Source: Streptomyces tubercidicus
Lineage (GTDB): Bacteria; Actinomycetota; Actinomycetes; Streptomycetales; Streptomycetaceae
Direction: 5' to 3'
Assembly (NCBI RefSeq): GCF_027497495.1
Contig: NZ_CP114205.1
Location: 7,750,001-7,814,000, forward strand
Length of the DNA: 64,000 nucleotides
Numbering within the stretch: the stretch's first letter is position 1; each line of letters begins with the position of its first letter. Of this stretch, positions 55,801 through 63,885 are shown piece by piece. The translations under genes and the position numbers were made by a program. The notes under the pieces were generated by a model, which was not told where the DNA came from, searched no databases, and worked only from the letters and a program-made list of their open reading frames with translations.

Positions 55801-58800
55801 ACCTGGCTGGTGGTCACCCCGGGCGACCCCGCCCCGGCCGGCGACCTGACGGCGGCACTCGCCGCCGCCGGAGCGCACCCCGTCACCGTGCCCGTGGACG
55901 CCGAAGCGGACCGCGCCGCGCTCGCCGGGACGATCGGGGCGGCACTGCGCGGTACGGACTCCCCGGACACCTCGCTGCCCCCGGTCGCGGGCCTCGTCTC
56001 CCTGCTCGCCCTGGACGAGGACGAGCACCGCGCCCACCCCGGCCTGCCCCGGGGCTTCGCCGCCACCGTCGCCCTCGACCAGGCACTGGACGACCTCGGC
56101 GTCGAGGCCCCGCTGTGGTTCGCCACCCGGGGCGCCGTGACCACCGACCCGCTGCGGGGCGTCACCGCACCGCGTCAGGCCCTGGTGTGGGGCTTCGGCC
56201 GGGTGGTCGCCCTGGAGCAGCCGGAGCGCTGGGGCGGACTGCTCGATCTGCCGGAGACCCTGGACCCGGCCGCGGCCACCGCCGTGGTCCGGGCGCTCGC
56301 CGGCCTCGGCGACGAGGACCAGCTTGCGATCCGGCCGCACGGTGTCCTCGCCCGGCGGCTGGTCCGCGCCGCCACCGGCGAACTCGACACCGCCCGGCGA
56401 TGGACCCCGCAGGGCACCGTCCTGGTCACCGGCGGCACCGGCGCCCTCGGGCGGCACGTGGCCCGCTGGCTCGCCCGCAACGGCGCACCGCACCTGCTGC
56501 TCGTCAGCCGGCGCGGCGCCGACACCCCCGGCACTGCCGAACTCGCCCGCGAATTGGCGGAGTTCGGCACCCACACCGAATTCGCGGCCTGCGACATCGC
56601 AGACCGGGGCGCGCTCGCCGCCCTGCTCGACACCGTCCCCGCCGACCGGCCGCTCACCGCCGTCCTGCACACCGCGGCCGTCCTCGACGACGGGACGATC
56701 AACTCCCTCACCCCCGCCCAACTGGCCGGGGTGCTGAGGGTGAAGGCCGGCGGCGCCCGCAACCTCGACGAACTGACCCGGGCGCACGACCTGTCGGCCT
56801 TCGTGCTGTTCTCCTCCACCGCCGGCACCATCGGCGCACCGGGCCACGCCAACTACGCCCCCGGGAATGCCTACCTCGACGCCCTGGCCCAGCAGCGCCG
56901 GGCCGCCGGGCACCCGGCCACCTCCATCGCCTGGGGCCCCTGGGCGGAAGCCGGCATGGCCGAGGGCACCGTCGGAGAGCGACTGCACCGGCACGGCGTA
57001 CGCGTCATGGACCCCCGGTCGGCGGTCGCCGCCCTGCAACGCGCCCTCGACCACGACGACACCGCACTGGCCGTCACCGACATCGACTGGGACACCTTCG
57101 CGCACGCTTACACCACGGCCCGCCCCCGGCCCCTGATCGCCGACCTCCCCGACGCGCAGCGGGCACTCGCCACCGCCGCACCGGCCACGGAGGAGACGAC
57201 CGAAGGCCCCGCACCCGCCCGCCGGCTCGCCGCTTTGGACGAGGCGGAACAGCGCCAGGCCCTGTCGGCACTCGTCCGCGCCCATGTCGCAGCCGTCCTC
57301 AACCACACCGACCCCGACGAGGTCGCCCCCCAACGGGCCTTCCGCGAACTGGGCTTCGACTCCCTCATGGCGGTCGAACTCCGCAACGCCCTCAGCACGG
57401 CCATCGGCAAACGACTCCCGGCCACCCTCATCTTCGACCACCCGACCCCCGCGGCGCTGGCCACCCGGCTGCGCACCGAACTGGACCTCGACGAGGCGCC
57501 GGCCCCGCCCGCGCCGGCTCCCGACAGGGCGACGGCCGACGAGGACGACCCCATCGCCATCGTGGCGATGAGCTGCCGTTTCCCGGGTGGGGTGGGTTCG
57601 CCGGAGGAGTTCTGGCGGCTGCTCGCGGGTGGGGTGGACGCGATCGGTGAGTGGCCGGCGGACCGTGGCTGGGACGTGGAGGCGCTCTACGACCCCGAGC
57701 CGGGTGTGGCCGGGCGCAGTTACACCCGGGCCGGCGGGTTCCTGGCCGATGTCGGCGATTTCGATGCGGGTTTCTTCGGGATTTCGCCGCGGGAGGCGGT
57801 GGCGATGGATCCGCAGCAGCGGTTGCTGCTGGAGACGTCGTGGGAGGCGTTCGAGCGGGCCGGGATCGACCCGGCCGCACTGCGCGGCAGCCGCACTGGC
57901 GTCTTCGCCGGAACCAACTACCAGGACTACTCCTCCCGTTCCCTCGCCCCGGCACCGGACGCCGAGGCACACCTCGGCACCGGCAACTCGGCGAGCGTCA
58001 TGTCCGGCCGCCTCTCCTACACCTTCGGCCTGGAGGGGCCCGCGGTCACCGTCGACACCGCCTGCTCCTCCTCGCTCGTCGCCCTCCACCTGGCGGCGCA
58101 GGCCCTCCGGACGGGGGAGTGCGACCTCGCGCTGGCCGGCGGCGTCACCGTGATGTCCACGCCCGGTCTGTTCCTGGACTTCAGCCGCCAGCAGGGCCTG
58201 GCGGCCGACGGCCGCTGCAAGGCGTTCGCCGACCGGACCGACGGCACCGGCTTCTCCGAGGGCGTCGGCGTCGTGCTGGTCGAGCGGCTCTCCGACGCCC
58301 AGCGCAACGGGCACACGGTGCTGGCGCTGCTCCGCGGCTCCGCCGTCAACCAGGACGGCGCCTCGAACGGACTCACCGCCCCCAACGGCCCCTCACAGCA
58401 GCGGGTGATCCGCGAGGCCCTGGCCGGCGCCGGCCTGTCCGCCACGGAGGTCGACGCCGTCGAGGCCCACGGCACCGGCACGACCCTCGGCGACCCCATC
58501 GAGGCCCAGGCGCTCCTGGCGACCTACGGGCAGGGACGGGAGGCCGACCGCCCGCTGTGGCTCGGCTCCGTCAAGTCCAACATCGGGCACACCCAGGCCG
58601 CCGCCGGAGTGGCGGGCCTGATCAAGATGGTGCTGGCGCTCCAGCACGGCGTGCTGCCGCCCACCTTGCACATCGACCGCCCGTCGACCCATGTGGACTG
58701 GTCGGAAGGGAACGTACGGCTGCTCACGGACACCGTGGAGTGGCCCGACACCGACCGGCCCCGACGGGCGGGGGTCTCCTCCTTCGGCATCAGCGGCACC

Positions 58801-61800
58801 AACGTGCACGCCATCCTGGAACAGGCCCCGGCCACTCCCGCCCCGCCGCCGGCCGCCACCCCGGCCGTCCCCGTGACCTGGCTGCTCAGCGGCACCACCC
58901 CTGACGCCCTGCGGGCACAGGCCGGCCGACTGCTCGGGCATCTGGAGAACCGTCCCGAGCTCGGCCCGCAGGACGTGGGGCTCTCCCTGGCCACCACCCG
59001 GTCCGCCTTCGAGCACCGCGCCGCGCTCGTCGGCAGCACCCGTGAGGAACTGCTGAGCGCCCTGAGCGCGCTGGCGACCGGCGAGACCCCGTCACCTGCT
59101 CTCACCGGGGTGGTACGGGGCGAGGGCAGAACAGCCCTGCTGTTCACGGGGCAGGGTGCGCAGCGGCTGGGGATGGGCCGTGAGCTGTATGACCCGTTCC
59201 CGGTGTTCGCGGAGGTCTTCGACGCGGTGTGTGCCTGCTTCGACGGAGAGTTGGCGTTGCCGCTGCGGGACGTGGTGTTCGGCGACGAGGCCGAACTGCT
59301 GAACCGGACGGGCTTCACCCAGCCGGCGTTGTTCGCGGTGGAGGTGGCGCTGTTCCGGCTCGTGGAGTCCTTCGGTGTCCGGCCGGATTTCCTGGTGGGG
59401 CATTCCATCGGTGAGTTGGTGGCAGCGCATGTGGCGGGGGTGCTGTCGCTGGAGGATGCGTGTCGTCTGGTTGCTGCGCGTGGCCGCCTGATGCAGGCAT
59501 TGCCGGCGGGCGGGGCCATGGTCTCGGTCCAGGCGTCGGAAGCCGAGGTGCTGCCGCTGCTGGAAGGCCGCGATCAGCGGGTGAGCGTCGCCGCGGTGAA
59601 CGGTCCGGAGTCCACCGTGATAGCGGGCGAGGAATCCGTGGTCATGGAGACGGCCGGGCATTTCGAGTCCGAAGGCCGGAAGGTGAAGCGGCTCCAGGTG
59701 AGCCACGCCTTCCACTCCCCGTTGATGGAGCCGATGCTCGACGAGTTCCGTGCCGTCGCCGCAAGCGTGTCGTACCAAGAGCCCCGCATCCCGGTGGTCT
59801 CGAACGTCACCGGCACCCTCGCCACGCCGCAGGAGTTGACGTCTCCCGACTACTGGGTGCGGCACGTCCGCGAGGCCGTCCGCTTCGCCGACGGCATCCG
59901 GTGGCTGGAGCAGCAGGGTGTGACCCGGTTCCTGGAGATCGGCCCGGACGGCACTCTCACTGCCATGGCACAGGGCTGCCTCGACGGCGAGCGGACGCTG
60001 ATCCCCGCGCTGCGCAAGGACCGGTCCGAGACGCACGGGGTCATCGCCGCGGCCGGCGCGCTCCACACCTCGGGTGCCGGGCTCGACCGGTCCGCGCTGT
60101 TCCCCGGCGCCCGCCGCGTCGACCTGCCGACCTACGCCTTCCAGCGGAAGCGCTACTGGTGGGATGCCGTCGCCGCGGCGGGCGACCTCGACGCCGTGGG
60201 GCTGCGTGCGGCCGGTCACCCGCTGCTCGGCGCGGCGGTCACCGTGGCCGGTGCGGAATCCGTGGTCTTCACGGGCCGGCTGTCGGTGGCCACCCATGCC
60301 TGGCTCGCCGACCACGCGGTGCTGGGCAGGGTGATCCTCCCGGCGACGGCCTATCTCGACCTGGCCGTCAGCGCCGGTGACCGGACCGGATACGACCACC
60401 TCGCCGAACTCACCCTGGAGGCGCCGCTCGTCCTCCCGGAGCAGGGCGCGGTCCAGCTCCAGGTCGTGGTGGGCGCACCCGACGACACCGGGTGCCGGTC
60501 GTTCACCGTGCACTCCCGGCCCGTGGAAGCGGACGACGCCGCGCCATGGGCCCGGCACGCGCAAGGCACCCTGGCCACCGCTCCGGCGAACGAGCCCGCA
60601 TCTTTGAGCAGTTGGCCGCCCGAGGGCGCCGAGCCGGTCGGCACGGGGGAGTGGTACGACGCCTTCGCCGCAGCAGGGTTCGCTTACGGGCCCGCCTTCC
60701 AGGGCCTCGGGCGGGTCTGGCGGCGCGGCGACGAGCTGTTCGCCGAGGCCGCCCTGCCCGAGCCGTACCGCGCCGACGCCGCACGGTTCACCCTGCACCC
60801 CGCGCTGCTCGACGCGGCCGTGCAGACGCTGCTCGTCGGCGGGCGGGACACAGGTGAGGTGGGTGACGGCGGTGCGATGCTGCCGTTCGCCTGGAGCGGG
60901 GTGACGTTCCATGCGGAGGGAGCCGACGCGCTGCGGGTACGTCTGACGGCCGCCGAGGGCCGGTCCGATGCCTTCTCGGTGCTGGTCACGGACGTCTCCG
61001 GGCGGCCCGTCGTCACCGCCGACGCGCTGACCCTGCGCACGGTCACCCCCGAGCAGCTGCCCGCCTCCGCTCCGGCCGGGCCCGAAGTGCCGCTGCGCCT
61101 CGACTGGCAGGCCGCCTCCCTGGCCGCACGCTCCGGGGCCGCACGGTGGGTCGTGCTCGGCAGCCCGGCCGGCGCCGCGACCGGCGGAACCCCGGACGCC
61201 GGAATCACGGAGGCGCTGGACGGCGCGGGCGTGCACACCGAGTCGTATGCCGACCTCGATGCGCTGGCGGCCGCGGTGGCCACGGGGATGACGATGCCCG
61301 ACACCGTGCTGCTGGTGTGCGCCACGGACGGCGGCACTGGCACTCCGGACGTCCGCGGACTGCTCGCCAGCACCCTCGCCACCTGCCGCCAGTGGCTCGC
61401 GGAGGAGCGGTTCGCCGGCTCCCGGCTGGTGCTCGTGACCCGGGGCGCCGTCGCCGCCGGGGCCGGGGAGGACGTCAGCGATCTCGCGGGCGCGGCGCTG
61501 TGCGGACTGGTCCGCTCCGCGCAGCGGGAACACCCCGGGCGGCTGTGGCTGCTCGACCTGGACGACAGTGAGGCGTCCCGCCGCGTGCTCGCGGACGCCG
61601 TGGCCGCCGCGCCTGCGCAGGCGGTGCTGCGTGCGGGCGAGTTGCGGCTGCCGCAGCTCGCCCGCGTCGAGGCGCCCCAGGGCCCCGAGTCCCCGTTCGA
61701 CCCGGAGGGCACGGTGCTGGTCACCGGGGCCACGGGCGCGCTGGGGCGGCTCCTGGCGCGCCACCTCGTCACCCGGCACGGCGTACGGCACCTGCTGCTG

Positions 61801-63705
61801 GCGAGCCGCAGCGGGCCCGCGGCCGACGGGGCGGCGCGGCTGTGCGCGGAGCTGGCCGAGGAGGGTGCGCAGGCCTCTCTGGTGGCCTGCGATGTCGCCG
61901 AGCGGACGGACGTGACGCGGCTGCTCGGCTCGGTCCCGGCGGATCACCCGCTGACCGCCGTCGTGCATCTCGCCGGGGTCGTCGACGACGGGGTGCTGAC
62001 CGCCCTCGACGAGGAGCGGATCGACCGGACGCTGCGCCCCAAGGCCGACGCCGCCTGGCTGCTGCATGAGCTGACAAACAATCAGAAACTGTCGGCGTTC
62101 GTGCTCTTCTCCTCCGCCGCCGGCACCTTCGGCTCGGCGGGCCAGGCCAACTATGCGGCCGCCAATGCCTTCCTGGACGGTCTGGCCGGACACCGGGCGG
62201 CCCGGGGGCTGCCGGCCACCTCGCTGGCGTGGGGGCTGTGGGCCGAGGAGGGCGGGATGACGACGGGGCTCGCCGACACCGACCGGCGGCGGATGGCCCG
62301 CGGCGGGATGCGGCCGCTCTCCGCCGACGACGGGCTCGCGCTGTTCGACGCCGCACTGGCCACGGGCGACCCCGCGCTGGTCACCGTGGGCCTGGGCAGG
62401 GGCGGAGCGGCGGCACTGCTGGGCGGCGCCGCACCCGGCCGGGCCCGGCGCACGGTCTCCGCCTCCGCGGCGGACAAGGACGATCTGCTCGCCCGGCTCA
62501 CGGCCGCAGGCCCCGCCGGCCGGGACGCACTCCTGCTGGATCTGGTCCGGCTTCAGGTCGCGGCGGTCCTCGGCCACGGATCGCCCGAGGACATCGAACC
62601 GGACCGCGACTTCACGGAGTTGGGCTTCGACTCGCTGACCGCCGTGGAGCTGCGCAACCAGCTCGGCACCGTCACCGGCCTGCGGCTCCCGCCCACCGTC
62701 GTGTTCGACGTCGCCACCCCACAGGACCTCGCCGCCCGGCTGGGCGAGGAGCTGGCCACGGGGGCCCTCCCGCAGTCCGGCACCGAAGGATCCGGCGACC
62801 GGCCGTCCACGACGGGACGGGCGCAGGACACCCTCGGCGCTCTCTTCCGGGGAGCCTGCGAGTCGGGACGCGTGGAGGAGGGGTTCGAGCTGCTCCAGGC
62901 GGCTGCCCGGCTGCGGCCGACGTTCGACGCCCCGGAGGACTCCGGAGCGCCCTGCACGCCCGTACGCCTCGCCCGCGGCGGCGCCTCCCCGGATCCCGCC
63001 GAGCCGGCACTGATCTGCTTCAGCTCGTATGTGGCGCTCGCCGGGGTGCACCAGTACGCCAGGTTCGCCTCCGTCCACCGCGGCACGCGCGACGTGTGGG
63101 CGCTGCCCACCCCGGGCTTCGGCCGGGGAGAGCTGCTGCCCGCCTCCTTCGACGCGGTCGTACGGCTGCAGGCCGACGCGGTGCTGCGGTGCGCGGACGG
63201 CGGTCCGTTCGTGCTGCTCGGCTCGTCGTCCGGCGGCATCCTGGCCCTCGCCGTGGCGCACTGTCTGGAGAAGGCGGGGACACCGCCCGCCGGTGTCGCG
63301 CTGCTGGACACCTATCTGCCGCGCGAGGACTCGCCGTTCACCCGGTTCGCCGGAGAGATGCTCGGCGGGATGTTCGACCGTGAGTCCCTGTTCGCGCACA
63401 TGGATTCCGACCGGCTCACCGCGATGAGCTGGTACATCCATGTCGTCGGCGCTTGGTCGCCGGACCGGCTTGCCTGCCCCGTGCTGCTGGTGCGCTCCAG
63501 TGAGCCGCCGGTGAGCGTCGAGCAGGACGGCGGGCTCGCACCGAAGGAGTGGCAGGCGTCCTGGGACGGGGCGGACACCGTGACCGAGGTGCCGGGCAAC
63601 CACTTCACGATGATGGAGGACCACGCGGGCGCCACCGCGCAGTCCGTCACCGCCTGGATGGAGGGCCTGCCGGGCCCGCGGCCGCGGGGCAGCACGCCAC
63701 GATGA
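52786..63705 (+). CDS. Terminal type I polyketide synthase: modules W11, W12 and thioesterase
   Basis: 3639 aa. Order by rough residue: docking helix 1-30; KS 35-462; AT 569-920 (methylmalonyl: GHSQGE and YASH); KR with nucleotide site at 1210 (B-type); ACP Ser 1526; KS 1587-2015; AT 2116-2460 (malonyl); DH 2478-2755; KR with nucleotide site at 2975; ACP Ser 3283; thioesterase about 3386-3639. The thioesterase has a GSSSG nucleophile elbow (Ser 3481), Asp 3508 and His 3606. This is the last PKS in the assembly line: it installs the C4 methyl, C5 hydroxyl and C2=C3 double bond and releases the chain, probably by macrolactonization. ATG 52786 is supported by GAGGA six bases or less upstream and by the docking helix. 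C-ending codons dominate, so it was little affected by the G/T-style mosaic. Confidence 0.97.
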   Translation: MNEEKLLQYLKKVTHDLHQTRQRLQEAEAGAGSREPVAIVAMSCRFPGGVASPEDFWRLLAEGVDVMGEWPADRGWDVSGLYDPEPGTPGRSYTRVGGFLADVAGFDAAFFGISPREAVAMDPQQRLLLETSWEALERAGVDPVSLRGSRTGVFAGTNGQDYTGLLLGAADGLDGYIGTGNAASVVSGRVSYALGLEGPAVTVDTACSSSLVALHLAAQALRSGECDLALAGGVTVMSTPGPFLEFSRQRGLAADGRCKAFADAADGTAWGEGAGMLLFERLSDARRNGHPVLAVLRGSAVNQDGASNGLTAPNGPSQQRVIWQALAGAGLATADVDMVEAHGTGTTLGDPIEAQALLATYGQDRPEDRPLWLGSVKSNIGHTQAAAGAAGVIKAVLALQQGLMPATLHLDRPSSHVDWSAGNVALLAEATPWPDHGRPGRAAVSSFGVSGTNAHVILEQAPAPEPAPETDGAPRTDAASRHFAFPLSARSAESLRTLSARLHEGLSERPAPPLRDLAWSLATTRTAFEHRAAVIAADHEELLRGLDLLARDAPAPGVVRGTSGADGRTAFVFPGQGSQWAGMATELLDTDAEFRACFTECAEAVERYAGWSLDEVLRGAEGAPSLDRVDVVQPALFAVMVALAGLWRARGVEPDAVVGHSQGEIAAACVAGALSLDDAARVVVLRSRALTALAGRGGMMSVLLPLPEVEDRLVPWGDALSVAAVNGPRSVVVSGEADALDELFAALEADGAQVRRIPVDYASHSAQVEKIREQLLADLAPVSPRSSATPFFSTVTGDWLDTGRLDAEYWYRNLRRTVRFEHAVRTLAEQDYRAYIEASPHPVVTTAVRETLDALDIADAAVVGTLRKGEGGPRRFLTSLAELSVAGGPVTWRTVLDPDGSGTARRIALPTYPFQRRRYWPEPAPALRGGPGDATDARFWEAVESGDAGTLGAALDVAPATLDALLPALSDYRRRHREGAQADSWRYRITWKPVPAGAAPATLRGTWLVVTPGDPAPAGDLTAALAAAGAHPVTVPVDAEADRAALAGTIGAALRGTDSPDTSLPPVAGLVSLLALDEDEHRAHPGLPRGFAATVALDQALDDLGVEAPLWFATRGAVTTDPLRGVTAPRQALVWGFGRVVALEQPERWGGLLDLPETLDPAAATAVVRALAGLGDEDQLAIRPHGVLARRLVRAATGELDTARRWTPQGTVLVTGGTGALGRHVARWLARNGAPHLLLVSRRGADTPGTAELARELAEFGTHTEFAACDIADRGALAALLDTVPADRPLTAVLHTAAVLDDGTINSLTPAQLAGVLRVKAGGARNLDELTRAHDLSAFVLFSSTAGTIGAPGHANYAPGNAYLDALAQQRRAAGHPATSIAWGPWAEAGMAEGTVGERLHRHGVRVMDPRSAVAALQRALDHDDTALAVTDIDWDTFAHAYTTARPRPLIADLPDAQRALATAAPATEETTEGPAPARRLAALDEAEQRQALSALVRAHVAAVLNHTDPDEVAPQRAFRELGFDSLMAVELRNALSTAIGKRLPATLIFDHPTPAALATRLRTELDLDEAPAPPAPAPDRATADEDDPIAIVAMSCRFPGGVGSPEEFWRLLAGGVDAIGEWPADRGWDVEALYDPEPGVAGRSYTRAGGFLADVGDFDAGFFGISPREAVAMDPQQRLLLETSWEAFERAGIDPAALRGSRTGVFAGTNYQDYSSRSLAPAPDAEAHLGTGNSASVMSGRLSYTFGLEGPAVTVDTACSSSLVALHLAAQALRTGECDLALAGGVTVMSTPGLFLDFSRQQGLAADGRCKAFADRTDGTGFSEGVGVVLVERLSDAQRNGHTVLALLRGSAVNQDGASNGLTAPNGPSQQRVIREALAGAGLSATEVDAVEAHGTGTTLGDPIEAQALLATYGQGREADRPLWLGSVKSNIGHTQAAAGVAGLIKMVLALQHGVLPPTLHIDRPSTHVDWSEGNVRLLTDTVEWPDTDRPRRAGVSSFGISGTNVHAILEQAPATPAPPPAATPAVPVTWLLSGTTPDALRAQAGRLLGHLENRPELGPQDVGLSLATTRSAFEHRAALVGSTREELLSALSALATGETPSPALTGVVRGEGRTALLFTGQGAQRLGMGRELYDPFPVFAEVFDAVCACFDGELALPLRDVVFGDEAELLNRTGFTQPALFAVEVALFRLVESFGVRPDFLVGHSIGELVAAHVAGVLSLEDACRLVAARGRLMQALPAGGAMVSVQASEAEVLPLLEGRDQRVSVAAVNGPESTVIAGEESVVMETAGHFESEGRKVKRLQVSHAFHSPLMEPMLDEFRAVAASVSYQEPRIPVVSNVTGTLATPQELTSPDYWVRHVREAVRFADGIRWLEQQGVTRFLEIGPDGTLTAMAQGCLDGERTLIPALRKDRSETHGVIAAAGALHTSGAGLDRSALFPGARRVDLPTYAFQRKRYWWDAVAAAGDLDAVGLRAAGHPLLGAAVTVAGAESVVFTGRLSVATHAWLADHAVLGRVILPATAYLDLAVSAGDRTGYDHLAELTLEAPLVLPEQGAVQLQVVVGAPDDTGCRSFTVHSRPVEADDAAPWARHAQGTLATAPANEPASLSSWPPEGAEPVGTGEWYDAFAAAGFAYGPAFQGLGRVWRRGDELFAEAALPEPYRADAARFTLHPALLDAAVQTLLVGGRDTGEVGDGGAMLPFAWSGVTFHAEGADALRVRLTAAEGRSDAFSVLVTDVSGRPVVTADALTLRTVTPEQLPASAPAGPEVPLRLDWQAASLAARSGAARWVVLGSPAGAATGGTPDAGITEALDGAGVHTESYADLDALAAAVATGMTMPDTVLLVCATDGGTGTPDVRGLLASTLATCRQWLAEERFAGSRLVLVTRGAVAAGAGEDVSDLAGAALCGLVRSAQREHPGRLWLLDLDDSEASRRVLADAVAAAPAQAVLRAGELRLPQLARVEAPQGPESPFDPEGTVLVTGATGALGRLLARHLVTRHGVRHLLLASRSGPAADGAARLCAELAEEGAQASLVACDVAERTDVTRLLGSVPADHPLTAVVHLAGVVDDGVLTALDEERIDRTLRPKADAAWLLHELTNNQKLSAFVLFSSAAGTFGSAGQANYAAANAFLDGLAGHRAARGLPATSLAWGLWAEEGGMTTGLADTDRRRMARGGMRPLSADDGLALFDAALATGDPALVTVGLGRGGAAALLGGAAPGRARRTVSASAADKDDLLARLTAAGPAGRDALLLDLVRLQVAAVLGHGSPEDIEPDRDFTELGFDSLTAVELRNQLGTVTGLRLPPTVVFDVATPQDLAARLGEELATGALPQSGTEGSGDRPSTTGRAQDTLGALFRGACESGRVEEGFELLQAAARLRPTFDAPEDSGAPCTPVRLARGGASPDPAEPALICFSSYVALAGVHQYARFASVHRGTRDVWALPTPGFGRGELLPASFDAVVRLQADAVLRCADGGPFVLLGSSSGGILALAVAHCLEKAGTPPAGVALLDTYLPREDSPFTRFAGEMLGGMFDRESLFAHMDSDRLTAMSWYIHVVGAWSPDRLACPVLLVRSSEPPVSVEQDGGLAPKEWQASWDGADTVTEVPGNHFTMMEDHAGATAQSVTAWMEGLPGPRPRGSTPR
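52888..57490 (+). other. PKS module W11: KS-AT(methylmalonyl)-KR(B-type)-ACP
   Basis: KS starts at 52888 with Cys at 53404. AT spans about 54490-55545, with Ser at 54766 in GHSQGE and YASH at 55066-55077, the standard methylmalonyl-CoA signature. A dimerization element follows. The KR site is at 56413, with LDD at 56683 and Tyr at 56854 (B-type). ACP Ser is at 57361. It should give the C4 methyl and C5 hydroxyl. Confidence 0.95.
57544..62770 (+). other. PKS module W12: KS-AT(malonyl)-DH-KR-ACP
   Basis: KS starts at 57544 with Cys at 58063. AT spans about 59131-60165, with Ser at 59404 (GHSIGE) and a HAFH motif. DH starts at 60217, with His at 60313 in HxxxGxxxxP and Asp at 60811. The KR nucleotide motif reads GATGALG (site from 61708), with Val-Asp-Asp at 61981 in the LDD position (still B-like) and Tyr at 62152. 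ACP Ser is at 62632. With DH and KR active it should leave a C2=C3 alkene, probably trans, next to the carboxyl carbon. Confidence 0.94.
62940..63702 (+). other. Terminal thioesterase (TE) domain
   Basis: About 250 residues of alpha/beta hydrolase type follow the last ACP and a helical linker. The nucleophile elbow is Gly-Ser-Ser-Ser-Gly (Ser codon 63226-63228), followed by Asp in Leu-Leu-Asp-Thr (63307) and His in Gly-Asn-His-Phe (63601). The residue before the nucleophile is Ser where many macrolide TEs have His (GHSxG). It should cleave the finished chain from the W12 ACP, most likely by cyclization onto a hydroxyl made upstream of this window. Confidence 0.94.
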
Positions 63706-63885
63706 GTCGCGGGGGCGGCCGGCGTGATGCGCCCGGCGGAAGGGTGCGGTCCCACGGCCGGTGCTCATTGTCTGGGCGATTCACCAGACCCTGCCGACGA
63801 CGGTCGGTGGCGCGCCGCACAGCCGACACCATGGTGCGCAGGGCCATCGGACGAGGTCGCAGGCCCACGAGACGAGGGAGACACC
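63706..63885 (+). other. Intergenic region between PKS gene 4 and ferredoxin
   Basis: 180 noncoding bases, the longest gap in the window. Two small inverted repeats are visible: GTCTGG/CCAGAC at 63770-63789 (8-base loop) and CCGAC/GTCGG at 63794-63807 (4-base loop). Neither has a T-run, so a terminator is possible but not shown. No clear -10/-35 promoter can be named. The gap is nearly four times longer than those between the PKS genes, so the ferredoxin might have its own promoter. Confidence 0.5.
63874..63880 (+). promoter_or_regulatory. Ribosome-binding site of the ferredoxin gene
   Basis: GAGGGAG ends five bases before ATG 63886. It is a strong purine-rich Shine-Dalgarno match and fixes the start. 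Confidence 0.85.

Noticed and set aside
53181..57650. 1489-codon plus-strand open frame inside gene 4
   Set aside because: It is in another frame of W11, is Arg/Pro/Gly-rich and has no recognizable domain. It is a compositional shadow of the PKS gene.
61981..61989. W12 KR as A-type because LDD is not exact
   Set aside because: Val-Asp-Asp keeps the two Asp residues of the B-type motif and the A-type Trp eight residues before the Tyr is absent.
63770..63807. Hairpins after gene 4 as a transcription terminator
   Set aside because: The stems are only 5-8 bp and no T-run follows. They are reported as possible structure only.
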